Positions 8,400-18,128 are shown, numbered from the stretch's first letter. The stretch is DNA of 64,000 bases from Qipengyuania nanhaisediminis (GCF_900115585.1 NZ_FOWZ01000004.1:1-64000), one strand, 5' to 3'. Numbers and translations are program-made. The notes: generated from the sequence alone by a model not told the origin.

Positions 8400-9748
8400 T
8401 CTTCTCCCGCTCCATCTTTACCCGCATCGTCCTGCTTTCGGCAGTTCTGTCCGCAATACTGCTTGCCGGTTTGTGGTGGACGACAGACCAGACAATTCAA
8501 GAAACCTTTGCGGCCTCGACACGCGAAAGCGTCGATGTCGATCTGACTGGCCTGGTCGATATCTATTCCAGCGGAGGTCAGGCCGAATTGGAGAAACGGA
8601 TCGACGACAGGCTTGCGCTCAATCCGACAGATGGGGTGCGCGCGCATTATTTGCTGGCAAACCGGTCTGGCAAACGGATTGCTGGAGATCTTACCGAATG
8701 GCCCGACCTTGATCCGGCGATATCGGAAAGTGGAGAAATCGCGATCGGCAACCGTAGCGAAGCGTACGCCCGGGCGACGCTGATATCGGAAAACTTGCAG
8801 CTTCTCGTTGCGCACGAGCAGCCCGAACGCTCTTTCCTGCTCGCTCGGGTGAGCCTGGTTTTTCTGCTTGGTGGTGCCGTGTTCGTAGGCTGCACAGCCT
8901 TGTTCGCGCAAATCGCCAGTGTGAGAGTTCGCGACAGGGTGAGCCGGGTCAGCGACGCCTTTCGCAGGCACGACGAACCTGCACTGGATCGCATGGCGGC
9001 TCCAAGAAACCCGGACGAGATCGACCAGATCGCGAGCCAAGCGTCCCAGGCGGTCAGGCGGGCTCGGCAATTGACACAGGCCTATCGTGATACGTCCGAG
9101 CAGATAGCACACGAAATTCGCACGCCGCTGATGCATCTCGACAGCCGCATAATGAAGGCGATCGCCAGGCAGCCCGATCAGTCGACTACTGCAGAACTGC
9201 TGGAAGCCCGTGCCGATATAAAACGCCTCGTCAGTACTCTGGAGGCGCTGCTCGATATTGCTGCCAGCCAAGCCGACCGGGGAGATTGGAAGGGTATGAA
9301 CCCGGTCGACTTTAGTTCTACGGTGAGGCAGATTTGCGAACTATATCAGGATAGTGCGGAAGATGCGGGCTATCACCTGAAATGGGAAATCGCGGAGGAC
9401 GTAAACGTGTTGGGGGATGAAGCGCAATTGCGACGGATCGTCACGAACCTGCTCGACAATGCGTTCAAGTACAATCGGCCAGGGGGCGATATCACTGTCT
9501 CCCTCCAGCCTGGCCCACGCCTTAGCGTTGTCGATCAGGGTCCGGGCATTCCTGCAGCAGAGCGCGAGAAAATCTTCGAACGTTTCTACAGGGGCACGAC
9601 CGCCGGCTCGGACACGCAGGGAAGCGGAATGGGACTCGCCCTTGCAAGAGCGATCGCGCAACGTCACGATTTGTTTCTCGGCATCTGCGACAATGAAGGC
9701 GGTGCAAGGTTCGTATTGTCGCCAAGCGAGGGCAGCGAGTGCGTTTGA
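8393..9748 (+). CDS. Sensor histidine kinase with non-canonical start
   Basis: The frame encodes two membrane segments (IVLLSAVLSAILLAGLWW near the start; VSLVFLLGGAVFVGCTALF about 130 residues on) around a periplasmic sensor. A HAMP-like linker, a dimerisation box IAHEIRTPL (phospho-His about nt 9110) and an ATPase domain (NLLDNAFKY, DQGPGIP, GSGMGLALA) follow. The in-frame TAG at 8336 bounds the frame. No ATG, GTG or TTG occurs before a TTG at 8471, which lies in the middle of the first membrane helix. AGGGA at 8383-8387 suits an ATC/ATA at 8393-8401 overlapping the regulator's stop. The start given is a best guess. Cognate kinase of the preceding regulator. Confidence 0.85.
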   Translation: MIIFSRSIFTRIVLLSAVLSAILLAGLWWTTDQTIQETFAASTRESVDVDLTGLVDIYSSGGQAELEKRIDDRLALNPTDGVRAHYLLANRSGKRIAGDLTEWPDLDPAISESGEIAIGNRSEAYARATLISENLQLLVAHEQPERSFLLARVSLVFLLGGAVFVGCTALFAQIASVRVRDRVSRVSDAFRRHDEPALDRMAAPRNPDEIDQIASQASQAVRRARQLTQAYRDTSEQIAHEIRTPLMHLDSRIMKAIARQPDQSTTAELLEARADIKRLVSTLEALLDIAASQADRGDWKGMNPVDFSSTVRQICELYQDSAEDAGYHLKWEIAEDVNVLGDEAQLRRIVTNLLDNAFKYNRPGGDITVSLQPGPRLSVVDQGPGIPAAEREKIFERFYRGTTAGSDTQGSGMGLALARAIAQRHDLFLGICDNEGGARFVLSPSEGSECV

Positions 9749-9753
9749 GAGCC

Positions 9754-10392
9754 ATGGTTCATCGCCATCATGTTCTAGGCCCGGGGCGCGTCCCTGCGTT
9801 GGGGTTCCTTGCGCTGCTTGCCACGGTTTTGCTGGCAGGCTGCACCTCGCAAGGGGGGGCTGAAAACTCTCTGGCGAGGCCGCTTATGCAAGGCTCCACG
9901 GCGCCCAGAGCGATGTCTCCTGTCGAACGGCTAGCAAATGACCTGGCGATGGCAGATGTCGCTTTCGAGAACGGTGATGCCAAAGCGCTGGCCAATCACT
10001 TGCAGTCTGTCGACCTGGCGGGCGCAACTCCATCGGATGCAAATGGAGAGGCCAAGCTGAACGCGTGGCGCAGCAGCATTGCCGCAGCCCCGCCTGCTAT
10101 GCGCGGCAGGGTGCTTGGCCCTGCATATCTGAGCGGAATCTTGGCAGCCGGATCCAGGATCAATACTGAACAGGTCCTGCTTGGCGGCAAGGCTGTAAGC
10201 ATCGCTGCCGGGACCGCCCCACGAGATACATTACGTCTTCGCATAGTCAGAGGTGATGGAAAGATCGTCTGCGAGAAATCACCCGCTCATGCGCGCGAGT
10301 GTCGTTTCGTGCCGACATATACCCAGCGTTTCCGCATAGAATTATATAATACAGGACCGGAGGATGCGCGCTATCACCTCGTTTTCGATTAG
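9754..10392 (+). CDS. Lipoprotein with PPC-like C-terminal domain
   Basis: 212 residues from the ATG at 9754, five bases after the kinase stop; an earlier in-frame GTG at 9739 is less likely. A type II signal peptide ends in the lipobox LLAGC, so it is a membrane-anchored lipoprotein. The C-terminal part (DTLRLRIVRGDGKIVCEKS ... CRFVPTYTQRFRIELYNTG) resembles the beta-sandwich of bacterial pre-peptidase C-terminal domains and carries a probable disulphide. The middle is helical. It overlaps the start of the TPR-CHAT gene by 29 bases. Inferred role: envelope partner of the CHAT protein. Confidence 0.75.
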   Translation: MVHRHHVLGPGRVPALGFLALLATVLLAGCTSQGGAENSLARPLMQGSTAPRAMSPVERLANDLAMADVAFENGDAKALANHLQSVDLAGATPSDANGEAKLNAWRSSIAAAPPAMRGRVLGPAYLSGILAAGSRINTEQVLLGGKAVSIAAGTAPRDTLRLRIVRGDGKIVCEKSPAHARECRFVPTYTQRFRIELYNTGPEDARYHLVFD

Positions 10393-13312
10393 GTGCCTCT
10401 CGCTTGTCGCTGCGCTTCTTTGGGCCCCATCCGTAGTAGACGCCGCCCATGCCAGCGAGCAGAGTTCGCCGTACTCGACCGACCTTCCGCAATTTGCCCA
10501 TCTTCGGGCCTTGGAGGCGCGTGCCAACGACCTTCAGGAAAACGAGGCGCAGGACGCTCTGGGCAGGGGACGGATTATCGCCGGATGGAAAGCGCTTCAG
10601 GAGGCGGCATCCAAGACTTTCCTCCAAGACGGTTCGGTTCATCCCCTGGCCCACATAGCCAAGCTCAAGATAGCCTCGCTCTTATATGCGAACGGCGAGA
10701 TAGATACGGCTATAGCACTGGCGGAAGAGGGCATCGCCCAAAGCCGACCCTACATGGCGGACTATCCAATACCAATGGCCGACAGCGCTGCGCTTCTAGG
10801 GGTCCTTTGGACCCAGAAGGGCGAACCCGAGCGAGCGCTCGCGATGGTCGAAGCGACTTACGGGGACTTCACGCAGGCCATTGCCGACAAGCCAAGTGCG
10901 GGCGCCATATTGGCAAAGTCCAATCTCGAACATTCCCTTTCCCAAATCACCCTGCGGATGGGCCGCACGCAGGACGCGCTCGATTACCAGAAAGCCAGTC
11001 TCGATACGCGGGAAGCTAGCCTCGGCCCTTACCATCCCGACACGGTGGCGGCGTACTACAATTACGCCCAAACCCTGCGCAGGGCCGGCCAGATGCAGGA
11101 AGCAGAAGCGATCGCTCGCGCGGCTGTCGAAAGGGCCAGCGCGCATGTCGACCCGTCACATCCCAGTTATGCGCGCGCCTTCGAAATGCTCGGAATTGTG
11201 CTCGCAAACTCAGGTAGGCCAATTGAGGCCACAGAGTTCCTGTCCAATGCGCTGGAACTCAAACGTCGATATGAGGGAGCAGACACGCTCATTTTCGGAT
11301 ATGGCATTCACAATCTAGCCACTATCCTGCTGCAGCGCCGCCAATTTGAAGAGGTGCGACCGCTATTCTCCGAGGCGGAGGAAATAATGTCCCGATATCA
11401 GGGGCCGAGCAGCGCATTTCCCGTCTTGGCCCTTGCGTATAATGGGCAGGCATCTCTCGCGCTCGGCGAACCTGCCGAAGCGCGACGCCTTCTCGATGAT
11501 GCTTTTTCGCGGCTTGGTAAGGATACCAAGGATGTCGAGGCTCTATCGCGAATAGTGCCAGATCTGGTGCGCTCGCTCAGACTTGTCGATCTACCCGACA
11601 AGGCCCTCGGTCATGCCGTCGCCTACGAGCAGCGCGTTCTTGCAAGCGACACGACCGATGCTTTCGAAATAGCGTTTTCAAGATTGCTGCGGGTTTCGGC
11701 CACGCCATCCCGGGACGATAGGATGCTGGCTGAGGCGGCGCACGCCGTGCTCGGAGCAATCCGCCGTTCCACCGTGTCTGACCAGGCGGCAGGTCTCCAA
11801 GTGCGTCATCTCGCTGCAATTGATCTGGTGCTGGAAACGGCTGCTAGGCACCAGGATCCTTCTCTCATGCTTGCCGCAATGTCGCTTGTTAGCGGCTCGG
11901 ACATCGCACGTGCGGCTAGCCGGGGTACCGAAAAGCTAAGTTCCGATCACCCCGAATTGGCTACGATGCTCAGCTTCAGGCGGCAAATGTCCGACCGATT
12001 TGAGAAAGCCGATCGGGCAATGCTGCTGGCGCTAGCCAGAGGCGGCAATGCAGCCGATTTGCAGGTGGAGTTGGATGAAGCCAGCAGCGAGTATGAAGCC
12101 GCTGAAAGATCTCTTCATGAGCGCTTCCCCGCATGGGCTGGTATGGGCTTGCAAACAACCCCATCGATCTCTGCGCTTCGGGCATCGTTGAAAGAGGGCG
12201 AGGCCGTGTTCGCGGTCGCTCCAGTTTACTACGGCTCTTACGCGCTGGTTGTGACACCGGACAGTGCACATGCCGTGCAATTGACGACAAGTCGAAGGCA
12301 ACTGGTCGATCTTGCCAATTCGTTGGGTAGCAGTGTCAGGGTAGGAGCCTTGGATGAGGGCGCCTCCCATGCACTCGGGCATGCCTTGTTCCCGCAAGGG
12401 GTGCGAGACCAACTGGCCAATACGAAGAAGCTGCACATTCATGCCAGCGGGCCGCTGGGGTCACTACCATTCTCCTTGGTGAAGGGATGGGGTGAAGATG
12501 ACGATGCCGCTTGGCTGACGGACCGCTTCGTCCTGAGCTATATGTCGGCACTTGCACCAAGAGAGGGCAAGTCCGCCGACAAGGTAACGAGTGATGCCTT
12601 GAACCTCGTCGCCTTTGCTGCTCCGCAGATCGCCAACTTCACAATTGCGACGGCGGAACAGGCTGGTTCCGCTAGCCTGCAGATCTCGGACTTTTTCACG
12701 CGCACCTCGGTCGACAGGTTGGCGGTTTCCACTCTTCCGCCCTTGCCAGGCACGGCTGAAGAAGTTCGTGCGATTGCGACATCCGTACCGTGGAAGAACA
12801 AGCAGCTATTTATCGGAGCCGAAGCGAACGAAGCGGCGATGCGGCGGGAAGAAACCAGCCGCGCAGACATCCTCGTACTGGCAACGCATGGTCTGGTTGC
12901 GGGCGAGATCGAAGGCATAGCGGAACCGGCGCTGATTCTTTCAACTGGCGCAGACGCATCGGACGACGGTGTCCTGACCGCCAGCGAGATCGCCCGGCTC
13001 GACATCCCGGCGGATTGGGTCATCCTGTCTTCATGCGATAGCGCGGCCGGAATGGGAGGGGGGCTCCCCGCTTTTTCAGGGCTCGCGCAGGCTTTCTGGC
13101 AAGCTGGGGCCGACGATCTCCTGGTGACGCATTGGAAGGTGCGTGACGATATCGCCGCTTTCGTGAGCTCTCGAACGGTTCTCAATTACCTGGGAGGTAT
13201 GACGAAGGCCGATGCCTTGCATCACGCGATCAGGCAGCTGCGCACGGAAAGTGGTATCGAAGGGGCGGCAAGCCCATTCGCTTGGGCACCCTTCGTTTTG
13301 ATTGAACGATGA
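10364..13312 (+). CDS. Secreted TPR-CHAT (caspase-fold) protein
   Basis: 982 residues with an N-terminal signal peptide (CLSLVAALLWAPSVVDAAHAS). Residues about 100-420 contain tetratricopeptide repeats of the TPR_12/kinesin-light-chain type (ALDYQKASLDTREASLGPYHPDTVAAYYNYAQ). The C-terminal third is a CHAT domain, with putative catalytic His842 in VLATHGLVAG and Cys891 in ILSSCDSAAGMGG, then the conserved FSGLAQAFWQAGADDLLVTHWKV tail. CHAT domains belong to clan CD with caspases and separase. Bacterial examples are proteases or protein-binding relics. Export is unusual for proteases of this type. It is the terminal gene of the two-component operon. Confidence 0.88.
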   Translation: MRAITSFSIRCLSLVAALLWAPSVVDAAHASEQSSPYSTDLPQFAHLRALEARANDLQENEAQDALGRGRIIAGWKALQEAASKTFLQDGSVHPLAHIAKLKIASLLYANGEIDTAIALAEEGIAQSRPYMADYPIPMADSAALLGVLWTQKGEPERALAMVEATYGDFTQAIADKPSAGAILAKSNLEHSLSQITLRMGRTQDALDYQKASLDTREASLGPYHPDTVAAYYNYAQTLRRAGQMQEAEAIARAAVERASAHVDPSHPSYARAFEMLGIVLANSGRPIEATEFLSNALELKRRYEGADTLIFGYGIHNLATILLQRRQFEEVRPLFSEAEEIMSRYQGPSSAFPVLALAYNGQASLALGEPAEARRLLDDAFSRLGKDTKDVEALSRIVPDLVRSLRLVDLPDKALGHAVAYEQRVLASDTTDAFEIAFSRLLRVSATPSRDDRMLAEAAHAVLGAIRRSTVSDQAAGLQVRHLAAIDLVLETAARHQDPSLMLAAMSLVSGSDIARAASRGTEKLSSDHPELATMLSFRRQMSDRFEKADRAMLLALARGGNAADLQVELDEASSEYEAAERSLHERFPAWAGMGLQTTPSISALRASLKEGEAVFAVAPVYYGSYALVVTPDSAHAVQLTTSRRQLVDLANSLGSSVRVGALDEGASHALGHALFPQGVRDQLANTKKLHIHASGPLGSLPFSLVKGWGEDDDAAWLTDRFVLSYMSALAPREGKSADKVTSDALNLVAFAAPQIANFTIATAEQAGSASLQISDFFTRTSVDRLAVSTLPPLPGTAEEVRAIATSVPWKNKQLFIGAEANEAAMRREETSRADILVLATHGLVAGEIEGIAEPALILSTGADASDDGVLTASEIARLDIPADWVILSSCDSAAGMGGGLPAFSGLAQAFWQAGADDLLVTHWKVRDDIAAFVSSRTVLNYLGGMTKADALHHAIRQLRTESGIEGAASPFAWAPFVLIER

Positions 13313-13642
13313 TCGCGCGAAGGCCTTTCGCGTCAGCAAGTTGGAAGAAGTACAGGGCATTGTTGTGGACACACGGGTCGACGAAGGCATGATCAGTTCG
13401 TCCGGGGTGGCCAGGTGGCCATCAGGCTCAGCGCGCGGGAGCCATAGCAAGCCGAGCAGTGCCCCCTCTGCAGGCAGACCCACCGATTGAATACGTCGCT
13501 GGCACTCCAGCCGCCAATCGAAGTCATCACGCAGTTTGTCGCGATTGCGCTGCTGTCCGAGTTGCTGATGATGATCCCTTGGCGCATTTTGCCGACTGCT
13601 GTCGAAAAGGAATCGCGCGTCTAAGTAATTGGGGAGAAGACG
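13313..13642. other. Intergenic segment with gene debris
   Basis: 330 bases between the CHAT gene and a truncated DUF5996 gene. A plus-strand frame ending at 13624 would encode a short hydrophobic stretch (EVITQFVAIALLSELLMMIPW), but it has no proper start and no family match, so it is probably a remnant. Opposing short frames are equally unconvincing. The region looks rearranged. Confidence 0.35.
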
Positions 13643-13906
13643 ATGACCGAAACTGACCAGTGGCCGGATATTCCTTTCGAGGCCTGGAAAGACACTTGTG
13701 CCGCGCTCCATCTTTATACGCAGATCGTGGGTAAATACCGTCTCGCACATACGCCATGGGTCAACCATTCCTGGCATGCCACGCTCTATGTGAATGCCGA
13801 TGGCCTAACGACCGGTATCCAGCCGCGGCGGTTCAGAACTACGCCGCTGTATCAGCACCAAAAAGGGCCGGAGATTAACTCCGGCCCTAGAGGGGTAGGA
13901 CCCTAG
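13643..13906 (+). pseudogene. Truncated DUF5996-family gene
   Basis: The first 56 or so codons (WPDIPFEAWKDTCAALHLYTQ ... NHSWHATLYVNADGLTTGIQP) match the N-terminus of DUF5996 proteins, which normally run to about 300 residues. After GLTTG the similarity stops abruptly, and the frame runs into a terminator-like hairpin at 13860-13887. A typical ribosome-binding site (GGGGAGAAG) precedes the ATG. Read as a 3'-deleted remnant. The function of the intact family is unknown. Confidence 0.6.
13860..13887 (-). terminator. Intrinsic terminator of the TonB receptor gene
   Basis: GGGCCGGAG (13865-13873) pairs with CTCCGGCCC (13879-13887) around ATTAA. On the minus strand the stem is followed by a run of five T. 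It sits 129 bases beyond the stop of the minus-strand receptor gene and also overlaps the end of the DUF5996 remnant. Confidence 0.7.
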
Positions 13907-14015
13907 GGGATCCTCGTTTCAGGTCCAGTCTGAGATAGGCCCGACTCGGAATACGGAACCTGCCCCGGTTGTCGCGCTGGATTACCCGAACTGTTTCGTG
14001 AGGTTCAGATCATCC

Positions 14016-17000
14016 TCACAGCTTTTTCTCGATACCGACGTAGAAGAAGCGGCCCACCGGAGTGAAAGGGTTGCCGGCCTCTGTGCCAAGAAGGTCGTAA
14101 GGAGGCAGTTTGTCGAACACATTGTCCACGCCGAGGTATAGTTTGCCCTGATCCATCGGTTCGAAGTCGATCCGGAAATCATGGTAGGTGACATCGGGAT
14201 ACCAGGCGGAGGGCAAGGCGTCCGGATTGAGCGGATCGCGATCCTGGACCGAGAACATCGTTTCGTAGTTCGCGCTGACCGTCTGCCTGCCGATGTACCG
14301 CATCCGGTAGCCGAAATTGACGTCATCATTGCTGAGGTTCGCCGAGAGCTGACCCTGCCACGCGGGGTCGCCGAGCTCACTCTTCTGCCGGTCGTAGAAA
14401 TCGACGTCGGTGACATCGGTATAGTTGTTGCGCTTGATGACATAGGACAGCAGGCCGCGCAGCGAGAGTTCGAGCTCTCCTCCAAGGTTGCTGCGATAGC
14501 TCATGTCCATGTCTACGCCCGAGGTCTCCTGCTTGGCGAAGTTGAACGGCGCGATCAGTGCCGAGGGGCCGGTCGGAGTCAGCGATACGGTCGTACCCGC
14601 ATGGATGACGTTCGACTGACCCTGAAGCGTGCCGTTGGCGTTGCGGAAGACAGCTGCGCAGTACTGGTTGTCGATGCCCGAGGGGTTGTCATAGCATTGG
14701 TTGATAACCTGCTGCCCGCCGAGCGAGAAGATCACGTTGTCGATCGTGATGTCGTAATAGTCGGCAGTCAGCGAGAAACCGGGAAGGAAGCGCGGTTCGA
14801 AGATCGCGCCCACCGTCCAGCTCTTGCTGCGTTCTTCGGCAAGGTTGGGGTTGCCGCCGTTGTTTGCGGAGATGCCGGATGCCGGGATATTGGTGAACGG
14901 CTCGGTCGTGGTCACGCCGCCGACCGTAAAGGTCTGGGTCGTCGGTACCCCGGCCGCCGCGCAATTTGCCGCGCGGTTGGGGTTTTCGTTAATGCGCGTC
15001 TGGCTGCACGGATCGGTAAAGCCGTTAATGAACGTTTGCGTGGCCGCCGAGAACAGGTCGCTCTGCGTTGGCGCGCGGACTGCCCGTGCATAGCCGGCGC
15101 GGAACTTGATGTCGTCGATTGGGGCATAGATAGCGTTGGCGTTCCAAGCGAACACGCCACCGGTTTCGCCGACGTTGTAATCAGAGAACCGGCCTGCCGC
15201 GCCAAAGCTCAGTTCGCGCACGAAAGGCATATCGGCCAGCAGGGGAACATTGATCTCGCCGAACACTTCCGTCACCTTCAGTTTCGGCGGATCGAAGTCC
15301 GAGATTGCATTCAGAAAGGTAAGGCCATCCTTCGTTGCCTGGTCATAAGCGGCAAAAGCGGTCTGTTCGCGATATTCGCCGCCGAGGACGAAACTGATCG
15401 GGCCTGCGGGAAGCTCGAAGAGTTGCGAGAGGTCGCCGGCAACGTACCCGGTGAAGTCCAATAGAGTGGCTTCTTGCTCGCGGCTGGACGTGTAGAGGAA
15501 ATAGTCCAGCGCTGCCTGGCTCGGTGCTCCATCGCCGAAAAGGTTCACCGGAACGCAGGCGGGGTCGTCATTGGTCGTGCTTGCGTCGGCGTTGATCCGG
15601 CATACGATCTGGCCCGCCGAATTGCGTACCGCATCGATCGCATTGGCGTACTGCGCGCGCAGCAGATTCCCTGCCGTTTCGTAGTAGGTTTCCAACTTGC
15701 CGTAATTCGCCGCGATTTCATAACGCCAATCGCCGTTGAATTCGCCTCGGATACCGGCAACGATCGAGTAGGTCTCGCGTTCGTGATCCTCGCCGCGACC
15801 GCCGAAGTCGACGTTGAAACGCTGTGCAGCAAAGGTCGTAGCGCTGGACGGCAGGACCGAGCGGAGCGTCGCCAGAGCCTGGGTTGTCAGGAACGGGTTG
15901 TCCAGACGGAAAGTGTTGTTGAAGAAGGTCGGCTGGCCTTCCTGGTTGGCGGTTACATTGACATAACGGGCTTCGATGAAAGGATCGAATGCGGGCGAAA
16001 TTTCGAAATGCGCAAGTAGGGTTGCCGAATACCGCTCGAGACCCGGCGAAAGCATGCCGGTGAGGCGAAGGGTAGACCCAAGGCCGCCTACGCAGTTGCT
16101 CGACCCGAGCGGACGCAGATCGGTAGTGCACGGATTGGCGATCAGGCTTCCGTCAGGCTGAAAGACGAAGGTGCGACCGAATTGCGCAAGGCCGTTGCTG
16201 CTGTTCGGATTCGCAAGGCCGGAACAGGCAGCGGCCCGCCTGGCGTTGAATTGCGCAGTGGTTTCGCCCGCTGCTGCCGACGTCGGACACGATGCGGTAA
16301 AGAGACCGCCTTCCGAGATATTGTTGTTCCGAACTCCGTTCAGGAAGGAAGTGTCGGGGATACCGTTGCCGGTCGCCGGTTCTGCAGGTCGCACACCGAT
16401 GGTGGGGTTGACGATCTGGCCCGTGAACTCGGTAGCGTTGAACTGGTTGCGCCCGCTGTAGGCGCCGGTCTGTCCGTCGCGATCTGTGAAGTAGAGCGTA
16501 TCCTGGCGCGCATATTCGCCAGCGAAGGAGATGTTGCCGCGCCCGTCGCCGAAGTTCTGCCCGGCCGTGATGCTCGTGAAATAAGATTCACGATCGCCGC
16601 GGTCGGAAATCCCGGCCTGCCCGCGAACGCGGATGCCTTCGAAATCGTCGTCGAGGACGAAGTTGACGACACCGGCCACGGCGTCCGATCCATACACGGC
16701 TGAATTGCCGCCCGTAACGATGTCCACACGCTCGATCAGGTCTGAAGGGATCGAATTGGTATCGACGCGTTCGACACCCGGCGTCGCAGTAATCTGGCGG
16801 CGACCGTTGACGAGGGTAAGGGTACGCGCGGTGCCAAGCCCGCGAAGATCGAGGGCGTTGATACCGGCCGTGCCGATGAAGCGGGTCGAGTTTGCCTGGC
16901 TGAAGGTGGCGCGGAGCTGGGGAAGCTGGTTCAGCGTATCCCCGAGCGACACGTTGCCGGAAGAGAGGTCGGCATAGGTAACCGAGGTGACCGGGACGGG

Positions 17001-17216
17001 CGACGTCAGGTTGACCGGCAGCGCAATGCGCGAACCGGTAACGACGATGGCGGTTTCTTCCGTGTCCTGGGTTTCTTCACATTCGCCCGATGCGTCGACG
17101 ATACATTCGTCAGCACTATCCTGGGCCTGGGCGGCGGAAGGTGCGGCGAGAACGGCAAAAGTATAGCAGGCAAGAGTAGTCGATGCGCGAAGCGCATGCT
17201 TCATCGTGAAATTCAT
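14016..17216 (-). CDS. TonB-dependent outer-membrane receptor
   Basis: 1066 residues. The ATG at 17216 has AGGGGG seven bases upstream and opens a signal peptide ending in AQAQDS. After a short acidic linker with two cysteines, the plug domain starts (AIVVTGSRIALPVNLTSPVPVTSV ... LDLRGLGTARTLTLVNGRRQ ... IERVDIVTGGNSAVYGSDAVAGVVNF). The barrel follows, ending in an aromatic residue-rich strand (GRFFYVGIEKKL). The size and plug are typical of the sphingomonad TonB receptors used for large substrates. The substrate is not deducible: no adjacent degradative or siderophore genes are present. Apparently monocistronic, with a 258-base upstream gap. Confidence 0.92.
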   Translation of the reverse strand: MNFTMKHALRASTTLACYTFAVLAAPSAAQAQDSADECIVDASGECEETQDTEETAIVVTGSRIALPVNLTSPVPVTSVTYADLSSGNVSLGDTLNQLPQLRATFSQANSTRFIGTAGINALDLRGLGTARTLTLVNGRRQITATPGVERVDTNSIPSDLIERVDIVTGGNSAVYGSDAVAGVVNFVLDDDFEGIRVRGQAGISDRGDRESYFTSITAGQNFGDGRGNISFAGEYARQDTLYFTDRDGQTGAYSGRNQFNATEFTGQIVNPTIGVRPAEPATGNGIPDTSFLNGVRNNNISEGGLFTASCPTSAAAGETTAQFNARRAAACSGLANPNSSNGLAQFGRTFVFQPDGSLIANPCTTDLRPLGSSNCVGGLGSTLRLTGMLSPGLERYSATLLAHFEISPAFDPFIEARYVNVTANQEGQPTFFNNTFRLDNPFLTTQALATLRSVLPSSATTFAAQRFNVDFGGRGEDHERETYSIVAGIRGEFNGDWRYEIAANYGKLETYYETAGNLLRAQYANAIDAVRNSAGQIVCRINADASTTNDDPACVPVNLFGDGAPSQAALDYFLYTSSREQEATLLDFTGYVAGDLSQLFELPAGPISFVLGGEYREQTAFAAYDQATKDGLTFLNAISDFDPPKLKVTEVFGEINVPLLADMPFVRELSFGAAGRFSDYNVGETGGVFAWNANAIYAPIDDIKFRAGYARAVRAPTQSDLFSAATQTFINGFTDPCSQTRINENPNRAANCAAAGVPTTQTFTVGGVTTTEPFTNIPASGISANNGGNPNLAEERSKSWTVGAIFEPRFLPGFSLTADYYDITIDNVIFSLGGQQVINQCYDNPSGIDNQYCAAVFRNANGTLQGQSNVIHAGTTVSLTPTGPSALIAPFNFAKQETSGVDMDMSYRSNLGGELELSLRGLLSYVIKRNNYTDVTDVDFYDRQKSELGDPAWQGQLSANLSNDDVNFGYRMRYIGRQTVSANYETMFSVQDRDPLNPDALPSAWYPDVTYHDFRIDFEPMDQGKLYLGVDNVFDKLPPYDLLGTEAGNPFTPVGRFFYVGIEKKL

Positions 17217-17474
17217 TGTGTAACCCCCTAGTGGCGCCTTCGCTTGGTACGAAGCCTGCCAGTGTCACCCTGCCTCAATGGCGATCGCTCCTCGATTCGC
17301 CCCTCGGCGACACAGATTTACCAAGGTCTTCGAATGGGCGTTCCCACGCGTTTTATATGCGCCATCCACGTCCGCCCCGGCAGTGCGATGGCTTGGGGTT
17401 TCAAGCAGTAATTCGATCGCGAAAACAATGCGATGGAGCTACGCCGGGAAGGGCCCGAAATGCGCAATGGCCCC

Positions 17475-18107
17475 TCAACCGGCTATGGGATCGATGTCGC
17501 CGCTCGTTGAGGGAGGCGGGTCTTCCGATACCAGAACACTGCCCTGTTCGATCGGGTCCTCTTCCATGGGCGAAGTTCGGCGGGCTAACCGTTCGTTTCG
17601 CCGGTCGATCTCTGCCTGCAGGGCGGAAAAGAAGGTGTCGTACGGTTCCGCTTCACGGACCGTGCGCTGCAAGGATTCCCCCTTTGCCGACATGGTTCGA
17701 GAGCGCGCGAAAATCACCCGGACGGCGGTCGAATCGTCCGATAACCGGTCGATGAATACCGATACGGAGGTCTGGTCGGAGCTGCGGGCGAGTCCCCCGA
17801 TTTCTAGCGCGATTCTTTCTCTACCGGACCCTGATGCCGTGATGAACCCTGAGGTGGCATCCGCTTGAGTCGGCCGAAAGCCGAGGTCCGCGAGGACCGT
17901 CATGACGCTGGCGAAGACGCCCGCGCTCAAAGTGCCAAATTCGCGTTCCTGCACGAACCTGTCGCCGCCAGGCTGCCCATGATCAGTGGTGGCCAGGGTA
18001 AGGCTCGGTCCATTGCCGGAGTCCAGGGCCGCGAGGCCTGTGCAACCGGTCTGGAAAGCGGCAAGAAGTATGAAAGCTCCAGACCGGAAGTATGAATGTT
18101 TGGGCAA
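17475..18107 (-). CDS. Lipoprotein of unknown function
   Basis: 210 residues with lipobox AAFQTGC after a hydrophobic segment, so probably membrane-anchored. The central region (GTLSAGVFASVMTVLADLGFRPTQADATSGFITASG ... TSVSVFIDRLSDDSTAVRVIF) has the alternating pattern of small sheet-forming periplasmic lipoproteins in which an early helix and a hydrophobic strand are followed by a Ser/Thr-rich strand. A helical tail and an acidic Pro-rich end follow. No named family is certain. It lies in the same orientation as the small membrane protein at 18129, 21 bases downstream of it, and may be co-transcribed. Confidence 0.7.
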   Translation of the reverse strand: MPKHSYFRSGAFILLAAFQTGCTGLAALDSGNGPSLTLATTDHGQPGGDRFVQEREFGTLSAGVFASVMTVLADLGFRPTQADATSGFITASGSGRERIALEIGGLARSSDQTSVSVFIDRLSDDSTAVRVIFARSRTMSAKGESLQRTVREAEPYDTFFSALQAEIDRRNERLARRTSPMEEDPIEQGSVLVSEDPPPSTSGDIDPIAG

Positions 18108-18128
18108 TTTGCGACGACCCTGTTCTAT

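Noticed and set aside
14181..15464. 427-codon plus-strand frame inside the TonB receptor gene
   Set aside because: It is the antisense of a clear receptor, shows no domain or ribosome-binding site, and is explained by GC-rich codon structure.
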